Counted from the stretch's first letter, positions 1 through 10,065 are shown. The stretch: 64,000 nucleotides of DNA from Volutella citrinella (GCA_034401135.1 JAWZSP010000002.1:5208001-5272000); one strand, 5' to 3'. Program-made: numbers and translations. Notes: generated by a model not told the origin, from the sequence alone.

Positions 1-65
1 GCAGCCAAATGACGAGGCCGCGGTCATACACTCCTCCCCTAGCCACTGCTATTGCACACCTCAGA

Positions 66-1097
66 ATGACGGGCCACGAGACGCTACTTGTCACGATTCC
101 CTTCCCACCCTTCGATGACAGCTATGCAGACATTGTGAAGCGGCATCCGGAGGTGGAGATTCTGCACTACAACACCAAAGATGTCGACATTGTCCCAACT
201 GACGTTTGGGCGAAAGCTACCATCCATCTCACCCTCTACCTCTTTCCGACATCGCGCGAGCGGGTTCCTAAGTTGAAGTGGGTGCATCTGTACAGCGGCG
301 GCATCAATCAAGCTCTTGGTGCTCCGCTATTGCAGTCCCCAGACATCGTTTGGACACGCAATGGCGGAGTGCATGCGCCTCAGATCGGTGAATGGGTAAT
401 TGGCACGCTGCTAGCCTATTATCGCCAGTTCCCTACGCAGCTGGAATGGCAACGCGCAGGAGAATGGCGGGCATCAGACTATCGTCCGAGAGGCGACTTG
501 CTAGGAAAGACCATTGGGTTCATGGGCTACGGCGCCATCGCACGACACGCAGCTCGCATCGCTTCGGCGTGTGGCATGCGCATTATTGCCTATACGTTGC
601 ACGAGAAAACCGCCAAGGAGCAGCGCAAAAGCAAGACCTTTACGCCCAAGAGAACCGGAGATCCTGACGGAGAGCTGCCTGAGGAGTGGTTCTCGGGTGA
701 CCTGAACACCTTCCTTTCCTCGGGCCTCGACGTCTTGGTCATCTCGCTCCCTTCTACGGACAAAACAAGGCAGTCAATAGGCAAAGACCAGTTTGCAATT
801 CTCAAAGGAAGCTATGTGGTGAATATTGCTCGAGGCAACATCATCAAGACAGACGATCTCGTCTCCGCGTTGAACGATGGGACTCTTGGTGGAGCAGCGC
901 TAGATGTTACTGACCCCGAACCACTCCCGGCTGGACATGCTCTTTGGTCGGCAAGGAACACCATAATCACCCCTCATACCTCGGGCGTGTCGGACGAGTA
1001 CATGATGCGCACCGTGGATATCCTTGATGAGAATCTGAATCGATTGCATTCAGGGGAGCAGCTGTTGAATCTCGTGCACAAGTCTGAGGGGTACTAG
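66..1097 (+). CDS. D-isomer-specific 2-hydroxyacid dehydrogenase
   Basis: NAD(P)-dependent enzyme that interconverts a 2-keto acid and a D-2-hydroxy acid, probably cytosolic. With the start at 66 the protein has 343 residues, normal for the family. The Rossmann motif is seen as GYGAIA at about 154-159; the usual third glycine is alanine. The catalytic triad is visible: Arg in NIARGN (about 256), Glu in DPEPLP (about 285) and His in TPHTSG (about 304). The frame is open to the window edge (an earlier ATG lies at 9), so an upstream exon cannot be excluded; 66 was chosen because MTGHETLLVTIPFPP looks like a natural N-terminus. It converges on a rhamnonate dehydratase-like gene, which suggests a sugar-acid context. 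Substrate unknown. Confidence 0.85.
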   Translation: MTGHETLLVTIPFPPFDDSYADIVKRHPEVEILHYNTKDVDIVPTDVWAKATIHLTLYLFPTSRERVPKLKWVHLYSGGINQALGAPLLQSPDIVWTRNGGVHAPQIGEWVIGTLLAYYRQFPTQLEWQRAGEWRASDYRPRGDLLGKTIGFMGYGAIARHAARIASACGMRIIAYTLHEKTAKEQRKSKTFTPKRTGDPDGELPEEWFSGDLNTFLSSGLDVLVISLPSTDKTRQSIGKDQFAILKGSYVVNIARGNIIKTDDLVSALNDGTLGGAALDVTDPEPLPAGHALWSARNTIITPHTSGVSDEYMMRTVDILDENLNRLHSGEQLLNLVHKSEGY

Positions 1098-1184
1098 ACC
1101 CGGAAGTAAGAGAGGCAGAAGAATATTTAGATAAGTCAATCACATTCCATCTATCGTCTGTATATCAGGTCTCCATTCTCCTCC

Positions 1185-2414
1185 CTATTGCTTCTCGCCA
1201 AATATGTCGTAAAACGGCTTGAGCAGCTCTCGGGCTGGAACAAGCCTTACATGTGGACTAATCTCCAGCCCAAACCCCGGCTTGTTGAACTCCTCCGGCT
1301 TTACAATGCCTCCTGTTGGTAACGGCTCCTTGACGAAGAAGTCTCCGTGAACGGGCGCCACACTCTTTCCGTCTGGCGCATATGCAACGTACTCGATGAG
1401 AGGAGAGTTGGGCTGCGACATGCAAAAGTGTACCGTGTAATGGCTGGTGCCGTGCGGGACGATTGGCGTGTCATATGCGGCGGCGTGTGTTGCGATACGG
1501 ACGAGCTCTGTCATGCCGCCGCACCACATGACGTCTGGCTGTAGAACATCGAGTAGGCGTGATTCTATGAGGTTTCGATACCCGAACCGTGTGTACTCAT
1601 GCTCACCCGTAGCCCACCTGACACCGGGCAGGGCCTGGCGAAGTTTCGCATAACCTTCAGTGTCGTCTGGGCTGAGTACCTCTTCCCACCACTCGATGTC
1701 TAAGTCAGTGCACTTGGTGATGAGTCGCACAGCGTATGGGATATCGAGAGACATGTAGCAGTCCACCATGAGAGGAAAGCCAGGCCCGGCTCTTCTGCGA
1801 TGCTCGGCCAGTGCGTCGTAATTCTTTTGAAGGCTGTTGGGCTCGGTTGGCGCATAAGGCAGCGGCACCTTGCTTCCGTAGAAGCCCTGCTCTCGTGCAA
1901 TGTCGGGATACGGCCCCGTACAGTAGGCAACCAGATGGTCCTTGGTTTGGCCCCCGAGGAGCTTGTAGACGGGCTCGCCTCGGATCTTGCCAAGCAAATC
2001 CCACAGCGCAAGATCAATAACGCTGATGACCATGATGGTAAGGCCGCGGCGTCCATAGTTCTGGGAGCCTCGATACATCTGATCCCAGATCATGCTGGTG
2101 TCGCGTGGATCGGCATCAAGAAGGAAGCGCTTGAAGTGCTGCTCCGTCAGAAAGCATCCGACGAAACCGCCATGGCCAATGGCAAATCCCTTGGTGCCAT
2201 CGGATGCCTCAATTTCGACGCAGAAGTTCTTGAGCACATCCACACCCCAGCTCTCGCGGTGTTCTCTGTACTTTGTGTACTTGGACATTGGGTTTGCGAT
2301 TTCTTGGAAATACAGCCATCGCCCAGGCCGGTCCTCAATCGCCTTGCTGTTGTCTGGCGCAACAAGAAACGTCTTCACGGAGGTAATGCGTGGCCATTCT
2401 TTAGATTCGGACAT
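1185..2414 (-). CDS. L-rhamnonate dehydratase-like enolase-superfamily enzyme
   Basis: Mandelate racemase/muconate lactonizing family protein (409 residues) that would dehydrate a sugar acid to its 2-keto-3-deoxy form; in yeasts and fungi L-rhamnonate is the known substrate of this subfamily (LRA3 step). Metal ligands can be read as Asp in MVDCYMS (about 218), Glu in WWEE (about 244) and Glu in TGEHE (about 271); the His of VPHGTSHY (about 321) is the expected acid/base. The start at 2414 (MSESKEW) was preferred to the longer frame from 2600, whose extra 62 residues look like leader. It diverges from the aldo/keto reductase at 2931 across about 516 bp, consistent with shared control. L-fuconate or another aldonate is possible. 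Confidence 0.85.
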   Translation of the reverse strand: MSESKEWPRITSVKTFLVAPDNSKAIEDRPGRWLYFQEIANPMSKYTKYREHRESWGVDVLKNFCVEIEASDGTKGFAIGHGGFVGCFLTEQHFKRFLLDADPRDTSMIWDQMYRGSQNYGRRGLTIMVISVIDLALWDLLGKIRGEPVYKLLGGQTKDHLVAYCTGPYPDIAREQGFYGSKVPLPYAPTEPNSLQKNYDALAEHRRRAGPGFPLMVDCYMSLDIPYAVRLITKCTDLDIEWWEEVLSPDDTEGYAKLRQALPGVRWATGEHEYTRFGYRNLIESRLLDVLQPDVMWCGGMTELVRIATHAAAYDTPIVPHGTSHYTVHFCMSQPNSPLIEYVAYAPDGKSVAPVHGDFFVKEPLPTGGIVKPEEFNKPGFGLEISPHVRLVPARELLKPFYDIFGEKQ

Positions 2415-2930
2415 TGTTGCGGGCGATGAGCTGGAAAACGGTTTGTTGATGGTTACCTCTATCTGAAAGGGGACTCGACAATGATTATTTCTTTCATATC
2501 GAACTAGCAGTGGCCGCAAGTCACAATACCGCATAACGCAGAATGCGGGGTTCCGGCATCTTGGAAGTCTGAACCGATGCGCCGCATCAAATTGCCCCAT
2601 GAGAGGGAACCTTCGCGCTCTTTTCCCGCATTGGGCAACGGCATTCTAGTCTAGACACTAAAGAGCCCAGACGCCGAATACCGATTGCGCAGCTGCATCC
2701 ACTAGCCGAACAGCCCCCAACCGAGTGCGGGGGCACATCTACGACTGCTGCAGATGAGGTCACCAGATCTAACTAGTTTGATCTGGCATCAACCCTGTTA
2801 CCCCTCCAACTGCCATCTAGAACCCGTCGACCAATGCCTAGGGACCTGTTTGGTTGAAAAACCGCCATCGGCGAAATTCCACTCTGAGCACTTCTCTCTA
2901 ACCTCCAACTGAAGCGCACTGTCATTCTCA
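2415..2930. promoter_or_regulatory. Divergent promoter region of the dehydratase and aldo/keto reductase
   Basis: About 516 bp separates the two divergent start codons, with no convincing gene inside. Both enzymes fit sugar oxidation, so a common bidirectional control region is a reasonable inference. I did not identify a specific operator. Confidence 0.4.
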
Positions 2931-4016
2931 ATGGCCGTAGAAAGCCCTCACCCACTGATTCAAAAGCTGCCGCCGCTCATCCTTGGCGGCGCCGGCGGCT
3001 TCAGCTATTCAACCCATCCAGATCCTCACACAATACCCGCGGCGGCAATAGTGAGGAGAGCATTCGACTTGGGGGTCCGCGCCATTGACACATCCCCCTT
3101 CTACGAGCCGTCTGAAGAGATTCTAGGCCAAGCACTCGCCCATCCCGATGTTAAGGAGCATTACGCCCGGGAAGACTATCTCCTCATGACAAAGGTTGGG
3201 CGTATTGGACCTGAACACTTTGACTATTCGCCTCAATGGGTTCACGAGTCGGTAACGCGGTCGCTGCAGAGGCTGGGTACTTCGTTTCTTGATGTCGTTT
3301 TCTGTCACGATATCGAGTCTGTGACCGATCAAGATACTTTGGGTGCCGTAGGCGCTCTGTTGGAGCTTGTTCGAGACGGCAAGATCAAATACATTGGTCT
3401 TTCCAGCTACCGCATCGACATCTTAATCCACCGCGCACGCCTTGTCCGCGAGACTTTTAGGCGGCCGGTTGACGTGGTCCAGAACTGGGGTCAGCTCACA
3501 GTCCAAAACTCACTGCTCGAGATTGAAGGCTTTCAGGCACTACAAGACGCTGGGGTCGATTGCATTCTCACATCCAGTCCGCTCGCCATGGGCCTCTTGA
3601 GGAAAGGTGGAATCGCCATCGGCAAACATGGGGATGCGCATCCGGCACCACCCGAGCTCCGGGCAGTATCCCAAGCTGCTTCGGAATGGACTGAGGCGCA
3701 GGGAGAGGATCTGGCTGCCGTGGCACTGCGATACACGTTATGGCGGGCTCACGCCAACTCGACCCCTTCATTTGGGGTGCGAGTTGTTACGGGCATCAGT
3801 TCACTGGCGGAGCTAGAACAAAATGTTGCTGCAGTAGAATCGATACTGGGTACGGATTTGGCCAGGCCGCAGCTGAATCGTGTGCGTGTGGAAAAGGATG
3901 AGGCTCTGTGCAAAGAGATTCGAGGCATCCTCGGGAGATGGGTTGATTGGTGCTTTACGTGCCCGCCAGTAGGATGGAGTCAGGAGCTGAAACGCATGGT
4001 CACTGAGGAATCTTGA
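2931..4016 (+). CDS. Aldo/keto reductase, D-arabinose/L-galactose dehydrogenase type
   Basis: TIM-barrel NAD(P)-dependent sugar dehydrogenase (361 residues, single exon) resembling yeast Ara2 and plant L-galactose dehydrogenase, which oxidise D-arabinose, L-fucose or L-galactose to the 1,4-lactone. The catalytic tetrad is visible: Asp53 and Tyr58 in AIDTSPFYEPS, Lys88 in LLMTKVG and His126 in FCHDIE. Together with the divergent rhamnonate dehydratase-like gene and the 2-hydroxyacid dehydrogenase it suggests a non-phosphorylating deoxysugar or pentose route: sugar, lactone, aldonate, 2-keto-3-deoxy acid. The stop codon lies right at the edge of the RIP-mutated repeat that starts near 4018. Exact substrate unknown. 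Confidence 0.85.
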   Translation: MAVESPHPLIQKLPPLILGGAGGFSYSTHPDPHTIPAAAIVRRAFDLGVRAIDTSPFYEPSEEILGQALAHPDVKEHYAREDYLLMTKVGRIGPEHFDYSPQWVHESVTRSLQRLGTSFLDVVFCHDIESVTDQDTLGAVGALLELVRDGKIKYIGLSSYRIDILIHRARLVRETFRRPVDVVQNWGQLTVQNSLLEIEGFQALQDAGVDCILTSSPLAMGLLRKGGIAIGKHGDAHPAPPELRAVSQAASEWTEAQGEDLAAVALRYTLWRAHANSTPSFGVRVVTGISSLAELEQNVAAVESILGTDLARPQLNRVRVEKDEALCKEIRGILGRWVDWCFTCPPVGWSQELKRMVTEES

Positions 4017-4017
4017 G

Positions 4018-5660
4018 TATAGTGAGTGGCTCACTTCTACCAGCTTCTTCAGCCAATTATCGTTCTTCTCCCTGATCCTTAAAAGGATATCCTTCTTCTG
4101 GCCTTCGTTCTTTTTATTTTCTAAGAAGTAGATGCTTTCCTTAGCCTCTATATTAACTTCCTTACCTATTAATTGATATCTAAATATTAAGAGAGATATT
4201 AGTACCTTATTAGATAGTATATTAGTTAGGATATTTTATAGGTTTAGGCTTTTAGCTAGTAGCTTAAAGTTAATTATTTTCTCTAAGAGAAGACCCTTTT
4301 TAGAAATAAAGGGAGTATTAATTAGTAGTATCTTAAGGTTATTAGTAAAGTAGCAGGCAGGAGAAGTATATATATATATACAGGCGTTGGCTTGCTTAGC
4401 TGCTAGCTTAGTTACTTACTTAGCTGCTGGCTTAGTTACTTACTTAGCTGCTTGCTTAATAAGAAGCTAGGAGAAAGGTATTATAATATAGCTAGTATAA
4501 GCCCGGCGTTAGGTTATCTAGTGTAGATAACTTTATCCTTATACCTATAGTTATAAAGGTTAGAAACTTTAAAATATATTTATTATAACCTTTTTATAAC
4601 TTTTAGTAATATAGAGATCTTAATAAATAAAAAGGCTGCTATTTATTATATTTATTAAATACTAATTATAACTTATTATAAACTAATATTATAATTAAAA
4701 TATTAAGTATAATATTTATTATAAAATTTATTATAATTTCTATTATATATAAAAGATAGTTAATAAGCTTATATAATATATAGCCTGATATATATATAAT
4801 AAAAATTATAATAAATTTTATAATAAATATTATACTTAATATCTTAATTATAATATTAATTTATAATAAGTTATAATTAGTATTTAATAAATATAATAAA
4901 TAGCAGCCTTCTTATCTATTAAAGTCTTTATATTACTAAAAGTTATAAAAAAGTTATAATAAACCTTTATAATTATAAGTATAAAAATAAAGTTATTTAT
5001 ATTAAATAACTTAATACTAGGCTTATACTAGCTATATTATAATACCTTTCCCCTAGCTTTTTATTAAGTAAGTAGTTAAGTAAGTAACTAAGCTAGTAGC
5101 TAAGTAAGCTAATACCTATATATATATATACTTCTCCTGCTTATTATTACTTAATAACCTTAAAATACTATTTATTAATACTCTTTTTATCTCTAAGAGC
5201 CTTCTTTTAAAGAAGATAATTAACTTTAAGCTACTAGCTAAAAGCCTAAACTTATAAGATATCCTAACTAATATATAATCTAATAAAATACTAATATCTT
5301 TTTTAATATTTAAATATAAATTAATAAGTATAGACTATATAGAGGCTAAGAAAAGTATCTACTTTCTATAGATAGGAAATAAAGGCCTAAAGAAGGATAT
5401 CCTTTCTAAGATCAGGGAGAAGAATGGTGATTGAGTAAAGAAGCTGGTAGAAGTGGCGGAGAAGCTGTAGAAGAAGGCACGCAATAAGCAGCAATAGGGG
5501 CCTAGCTTGATAGAGCAATTCAAACCACTAGTTGCCTTATTTATTAAAATTTCACAATTCGTAGTATCACAATTATGTTCCCTCGTAGAGGGTTTCTATT
5601 ATGTATATATCAGGCTGTGTGTTGCACGGGCTTGTTGACTATCTTCTATAGTGAGTGGCT
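4018..5660. mobile_element. RIP-degraded inverted-repeat transposon remnant
   Basis: Very AT-rich block built of two arms of the same element in opposite orientation. The left arm is about 4032-4752 (reverse copy), and the right arm about 4755-5580 (forward copy), followed at about 5590-5646 by an inverted copy of the element's first 58 bp. A 14-bp direct repeat, TATAGTGAGTGGCT, flanks it at 4018-4031 and 5647-5660, which looks like a target-site duplication. A less mutated copy at 53.4-54.3 kb shows the original sequence: positions that are C there are T here, including a CA microsatellite that became TA. No coding capacity remains. The element class is uncertain; terminal inverted repeats suggest a non-autonomous DNA transposon or foldback element. 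Confidence 0.8.
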
Positions 5661-5929
5661 TAGACTTGCCACTGGCTATGTTACGTCAAGACTATAGCAA
5701 AAGTGCTCATCCTCGACGGCGTGAAAGCTCATATATCGATCAATGTGTATTAAACTAGATTATATTTAGTTATGCCCTGATTAAACCCATCGACTGGTGT
5801 TATTAACTGGTAGAAATTATGCCTGGCGAGAAAAAGATCCATCTCCTTAGCCAGCTACACAAATAGCATCAATCCGCCTCAGAGCCTCTGTAAACGGCAT
5901 ACTCAAAGGCAGGACATTCATAACATCCG
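5661..5929. other. Short intergenic stretch without a recognisable gene
   Basis: AT-rich sequence between the mobile element and the permease remnant. No coding signal was recognised. It may hold a heavily decayed 5' part of the permease. Confidence 0.4.
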
Positions 5930-6700
5930 ATGTCCCACCACCTTGACCCGAAGACGTGGTTATGGTTCTCGCTCATGTTTGTCATTGCGTAAGTTTTCAC
6001 AGAAACGAAAAAGGCGGACTGGAGCGACCGTAGATCTCTATCTAACTATCCTCACAGAGTCTCAAGTGGTGGAATATCGACCTTTGGCCCGCTTATCATC
6101 GAATTGTTCGGCTTCGACAAATTTACCACCATCTTGTTCAACATTCCCTTTGGCGTCGTGCAAATGATCGCCACAATCGGTGGTGCTCTCATCGCGGACA
6201 AGATCAAAATGAAGTCGCCAGTTCTCCTAGGGCTCTACCTCCCGCCCATCGCAGGCCTCGTGGTGCTGTTGGTCATCGGCTGAGCGCCCAGCGATCGCGC
6301 AGCCCTTCTCACTGGATACTATCTGATCTCCGTCTACTCCGGTATTTCGCCACTCATCTACTCTTGGTCCGCCCAAAACACGGCAGGCGACACTAAGAAG
6401 AAGATGACGACTGCCATGTTGTTCGTCGGTCAGAGTGCTGGCAACGTTATTGGCCCCCTGCTGTACCTCCCCACCGAGAAACCGCGATACCAAAGATGTG
6501 TGACGGGCAACCTCGTGCTGTTCATTGTACTTGCCTGTATCACTGCTGCCGGGATGCTCATCAATCTTTTAAATTGGAGACAGGCTAAGAAGCGCGAAGC
6601 TCTAGGCAAGGCTTCGCACATCCAAGACTGCCACGGCCAACGACAACAAGCTCATTACGCGGGAAACACTCCCGAGCGGTGCCCTCGTTGCCCGACATGA
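5930..6700 (+). pseudogene. MFS anion/allantoate permease (Dal5-like) remnant
   Basis: Only the C-terminal half of a Dal5-type (anion:cation symporter family) permease is left. Exon one reads MSHHLDPKTWLWFSLMF, followed by an intron near 5980-6056 and then STFGPLIIELFGFDKF and later transmembrane segments, up to LLNWRQAKKREA. A TGA at 6281-6283 sits where the family usually has tryptophan, the change RIP produces (TGG to TGA). About 280 N-terminal residues that a complete transporter needs are absent. It sits directly beside the RIP-mutated repeat, so mutation leaking out of the repeat could explain its loss. It runs into the Hce2 frame without a clear boundary. Confidence 0.75.
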
Positions 6701-7213
6701 CTTAGTCTTCAGCATCCCGAACCCCGTTGCATTCGCTGGCGACCAATGCCAGGAGAGCACATTCGAGCTCACCGGCGATCCCAAGGCCGAAACTCCCAAC
6801 TACGATCACTGCATCGCCCTTTCCGATGGTCTCAGGGGCATGGACCGACACTGGGAGCTCACCAACGGATTCGGCGGCCAGATCCCAGACTGGGTCGTCC
6901 TTGCGACGTATGGATCCTGCAGCTTCTGGGTCAACAGGAAGTGGTTCCCCGACGCGACCACGGACGGAAGGATGCTGATTGGCACCTCTGACGTGGCGTA
7001 TATCGTCAAGGACGCATCCGAGAAGTTCCATAACGAGGGCAAGGTTTCATGGGGCACCGGCAGCCTGACCATCAAGGCGGTGATCCCCTCTACTGGCCAC
7101 ATGTAAGCGTGCACTGTCAATGCCTTTCCTGACAAGCCTAACATGCGATTAGGGAGTGTAAATACTACCAAGACACATTCTGGAAGATCCAGTCGAACCA
7201 GCCCCCGAATTAA
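6606..7213 (+). pseudogene. Hce2 (Ecp2-type) secreted protein, no start found
   Basis: Two exons (about 6606-7102 and 7153-7213) encode a domain matching the Hce2 family, homologues of the Cladosporium Ecp2 effector: an early Cys in DQCQESTF, a central ATYGSCSFWVN, the IGTSDVAYIV segment, and a final HMECKYYQDTFWKIQ. These cysteines would form the disulfides of the family. Such proteins are secreted and act outside the cell, in some fungi on host tissue. No ATG or signal peptide precedes the domain: the frame is closed by a TAG at 6603-6605 inside permease-derived sequence. Either a first exon was lost, or the gene was truncated by the same rearrangement that cut the permease. The splice after residue ATG is inferred from GTAAGC and GATTAG. 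Confidence 0.6.
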
Positions 7214-7715
7214 TGACCAAATGAGATGTCTCTTCAGGCCTCTGTTGCTATCAGAGCACATTGCACGGCTGCTCATCGTACAGTGACTGGCAATTGGTAG
7301 TGAATTAGATCCAATGTAAGTAGCAACTACTTGATTCTCAATAACAACTAGCTCATGAAAAATTCTTGGATAGATAAATCAGTTGGGTTCCGAGTCTAGG
7401 TGCCTTGATTAATCTTTAACTTGCTTCTTTCAGGTCACCATTATTAGAGGCCCGAAACCGCCAGCGCCAGGCACGAGTAGCGCATCACGTGCCCGCGGTC
7501 TGACGAGCTGGCTGTCCGCGAGCTGGCATCTCACGCTGAATATTTGATTTCTTGTTCCACGACCCCGCATTATGCTCATAAGAACTGCAATACTGCAAAC
7601 AAGAGCCACGCTCGCCGTCCATTGGCAACCTCGACACGTGGTCCCGGTACAGAAGCAGAACATCAATACCCATACCCGCATCGTCTTGTTCTCAACATCC
7701 AGTTGTCCATCGCAG

Positions 7716-8555
7716 ATGAGTCGGCCACAGCAACTAGCTACCCTCGATGCGCAGGCATTTGGCGCAAATGTGCGAGACATTCTCTGGGAAGCAAGAGCGG
7801 CATATTTCGATGAGGACGAGAATGTGAAAGTGGTCGTGTCACGCGCGGCAGAGCCCCCAACCATAGCTGCCATCTCCTCCATCCTCGCTTCACCTATCAA
7901 GAAGGGAAACTTGGATACACTACAGCTACATCAGGTCACATTGTTCTCAGTCGTCCTCAATCTACCCTTCGAGGTTCTGCAGCCCTATCGACCAGCTTTA
8001 GAAGCTCTCGCGGCGCTCGATCCCTTAACTTTCGACCTCGGCACTTCTCATGGTTCACAGACCTCTCACGTCATCACAAACGCTGGGCTGATTGCGCGAT
8101 TTGCGGCAGACCCAAAGGATGCTTGGGTCGCCAAAGATAAGTTTGACTTCGTTTACAGCCGTTCCTTGTCGGAGCGCGTCCACACTGCAGAGCAAATGCG
8201 GCCACACATGCATCAACTATTTGGGTGGATCGTCGATGGCAATAACCCGCCGTACTCGCCGTGTCGTGATCAGTTAGCTCGCTTCCCCGAGGCTGCCGCT
8301 GCTGTCGCCCCCGAGATCATGGGCCAGGCGTCCAAGGACAATGACATCTGGTTCGAGCATTCCATATTGGCCTTTATGTCTCAATGTGTGCCTATAGGCA
8401 ACGCCTGGTTGCCATTGCGAGCCCGAGTACAATCGCTGGTCCTAAGGATGGAAGACGCAGTAGAGAAAGGTGCCACTGACGGCGAGGATGAAGTGCTCCA
8501 AGATGCCAGGGAATGGTTAGCTAAACTAGAAGCTTGGGAGGCATCGCAAGCATAA
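7716..8555 (+). CDS. Hypothetical protein
   Basis: Single-exon frame of 279 residues, or 327 if translation starts at 7572. I do not recognise the family. The protein is soluble, mostly helical in look, with no transmembrane segment and no cysteine pattern. Segments such as MHQLFGWIVDGNNPPY and WFEHSILAFMSQCVPIGNAW look like ordered protein, and codon use is normal for the window. The longer N-terminus is basic and rich in Thr, Gln and Arg and could serve as a mitochondrial presequence; the start at 7716 (MSRPQQLAT) is preferred only because conserved-looking sequence begins there. It stands between gene remnants, so its neighbours give no functional hint. Confidence 0.6.
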   Translation: MSRPQQLATLDAQAFGANVRDILWEARAAYFDEDENVKVVVSRAAEPPTIAAISSILASPIKKGNLDTLQLHQVTLFSVVLNLPFEVLQPYRPALEALAALDPLTFDLGTSHGSQTSHVITNAGLIARFAADPKDAWVAKDKFDFVYSRSLSERVHTAEQMRPHMHQLFGWIVDGNNPPYSPCRDQLARFPEAAAAVAPEIMGQASKDNDIWFEHSILAFMSQCVPIGNAWLPLRARVQSLVLRMEDAVEKGATDGEDEVLQDAREWLAKLEAWEASQA

Positions 8556-8617
8556 GAATCACGGGGTTTTGTATCACGAGCATCGTCAGGTTATCACGGA
8601 CTAGAAAATCTCCAATA

Positions 8618-8722
8618 TGACTCAAATCTTGCTTTTCTGCTCTAATTTATTCTTCGTATTGGCGACTCCAGCTTTGGCTGTATTAGCCCGTCAGTGTCAG
8701 GGTGCATATAGCTGACTTACTG
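8618..8722 (+). other. Short signal-peptide-like open frame
   Basis: A 34-codon frame starting MTQILLFCSNLFFVLA has the charge and hydrophobic stretch of a secretion signal and then stops. It may be the surviving first exon of a lost secreted protein. No continuation was found. Weak evidence. Confidence 0.2.
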
Positions 8723-9011
8723 CCAATCGCCCCCAGATAGGTACAAGCGTAGAGATGGCCTCTGCCCTGGCTTGATGGGAAACCTCATTGGCCCAACAGG
8801 CATAAAAGCACAACAGCCTCTTCTTCCTGGCCACACTCCACCAAGCCAAAGCTGCACAAAGCAAGGCAAGCCAACGCAGGCACGGGGCCCCGCCAGGAAA
8901 ATTAGTGCTACAGAGAGCTCGCGCGATCCGTGAAGCGCGATGTCACTTGCGCCTCGTTCGCAGTCAGATTGTCTTTACTCACATCGATCTGCCTGGAGTC
9001 ATTAGTGGTGC

Positions 9012-9380
9012 GTGGACACCACAATGAACTTTGACTCGTGGGACGGATACGCAGCCACCCGCAACCGAGCCTTGAAGATACTGTACGACAATAACATTAG
9101 CAATAACATCTTCCTTGCTGGTGACGTCCACACTTCGTGGGTTTCGGACTTGGCATATCAAGGCAACAACAAGTATTCGTACAATTCAGAAACCGGCAAG
9201 GGTGCTGCTGGAGTCGATCTTGTGGGTTCTGCCGTCTCATCTCCCAGCATCTTGGGATAGGCTGTCAACTTGACAACAGCCAACGGGGCGAGCGAGTTAC
9301 TCAACAGGGCTCCTCGAAACAGTGAGCTGCAGTGGAATGGGTTGTACTCCCAGGGTTATTATGGGTTGCGGTTGACTGGG
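9012..9380 (+). pseudogene. PhoD-like alkaline phosphatase remnant
   Basis: The translated fragment NFDSWDGYAATRNRAL, then NIFLAGDVHTSW, then LVGSAVSSPSILG matches the C-terminal part of the PhoD family of secreted phosphodiesterases/alkaline phosphatases; GDVHTSW carries metal-binding Asp and His of the active site. A TAG at 9258-9260 interrupts the frame, after which AVNLTTANGASELL and LQWNGLYSQGYYGL still look like PhoD. The N-terminal two thirds and the final residues are missing, and downstream sequence loses similarity. This is a decayed copy with no likely function. Confidence 0.7.
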
Positions 9381-10065
9381 GCATTGAGCCTGGCTTGGCG
9401 GTTGTCGGGGCCGGTCGCTTCTGCTCACCCGGTCCGGGCTTCTGAGGGCCGATGGGAGCAAGGAACGGAGTGAGACTTGGAGCCAGTCAGGCTGCGCGGC
9501 AAGTACCTCCTCCCATTTGTTCCCTGGGGGATCTCTTTCCAGATGTGGTACGCAGAGTGGAAGGAAGCGGCCCAGTCCTACAAAGCCGGGTTGGTCGGCA
9601 GCGAAGCGGATTTGCAGCTCCTCTTCCGGTTCTTCCACAGAAGAATCAGCAGCCCATCTCGACGGAACGAACGTCTAAATAAGAACCTCGACGGCGAGGC
9701 ACTCGAAAAGCCCAGTCCTCGGACGACATGGGTACTCAGCGAACTGGCTCAGCTTGCAATCACAGTCCTGGCGGCCGATACAGCCAAACGAGCGTCACCT
9801 TTCCGCAACCGACAGGGTCACCCTATTTTAGTAAAAAAGTACAGAGGCATGGTAGCTAGGGAGAATGCTGATAAATGGTATGAAAAACCCGCAGGTACGT
9901 GGTTAGACGCGTCAGTAACGTGTATACTAGCGATTAGTATTATTGTTCCAGCTGAGGGCGATGCGGAAGATGGAGCACCATCGTTGCAGGATTCCAGCAC
10001 ACAGGCAGACCCTCGGCAAAAGTCCCAATCAGTCTCGGCCTTGGGCTAGTCTAAAGAATCTACAT
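9381..10065. other. Stretch with no recognisable gene
   Basis: An open frame of 190 codons occupies 9477-10049 on the plus strand, but its translation has no family I recognise and its two halves differ in composition. I regard it as chance or as debris of old insertions rather than a gene. Confidence 0.3.

Noticed and set aside
1800..2429. 209-codon frame on the plus strand opposite the dehydratase
   Set aside because: It is the shadow of the dehydratase gene, whose catalytic residues are all on the minus strand.
4018..5660. CRISPR-like or centromeric repeat
   Set aside because: Structure is a two-armed inverted transposon copy with target duplication; no regular short spacers.
9477..10049. 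190-codon open frame on the plus strand
   Set aside because: No recognisable domain, composition changes midway, and it lies among gene remnants. Chance frame is more likely.
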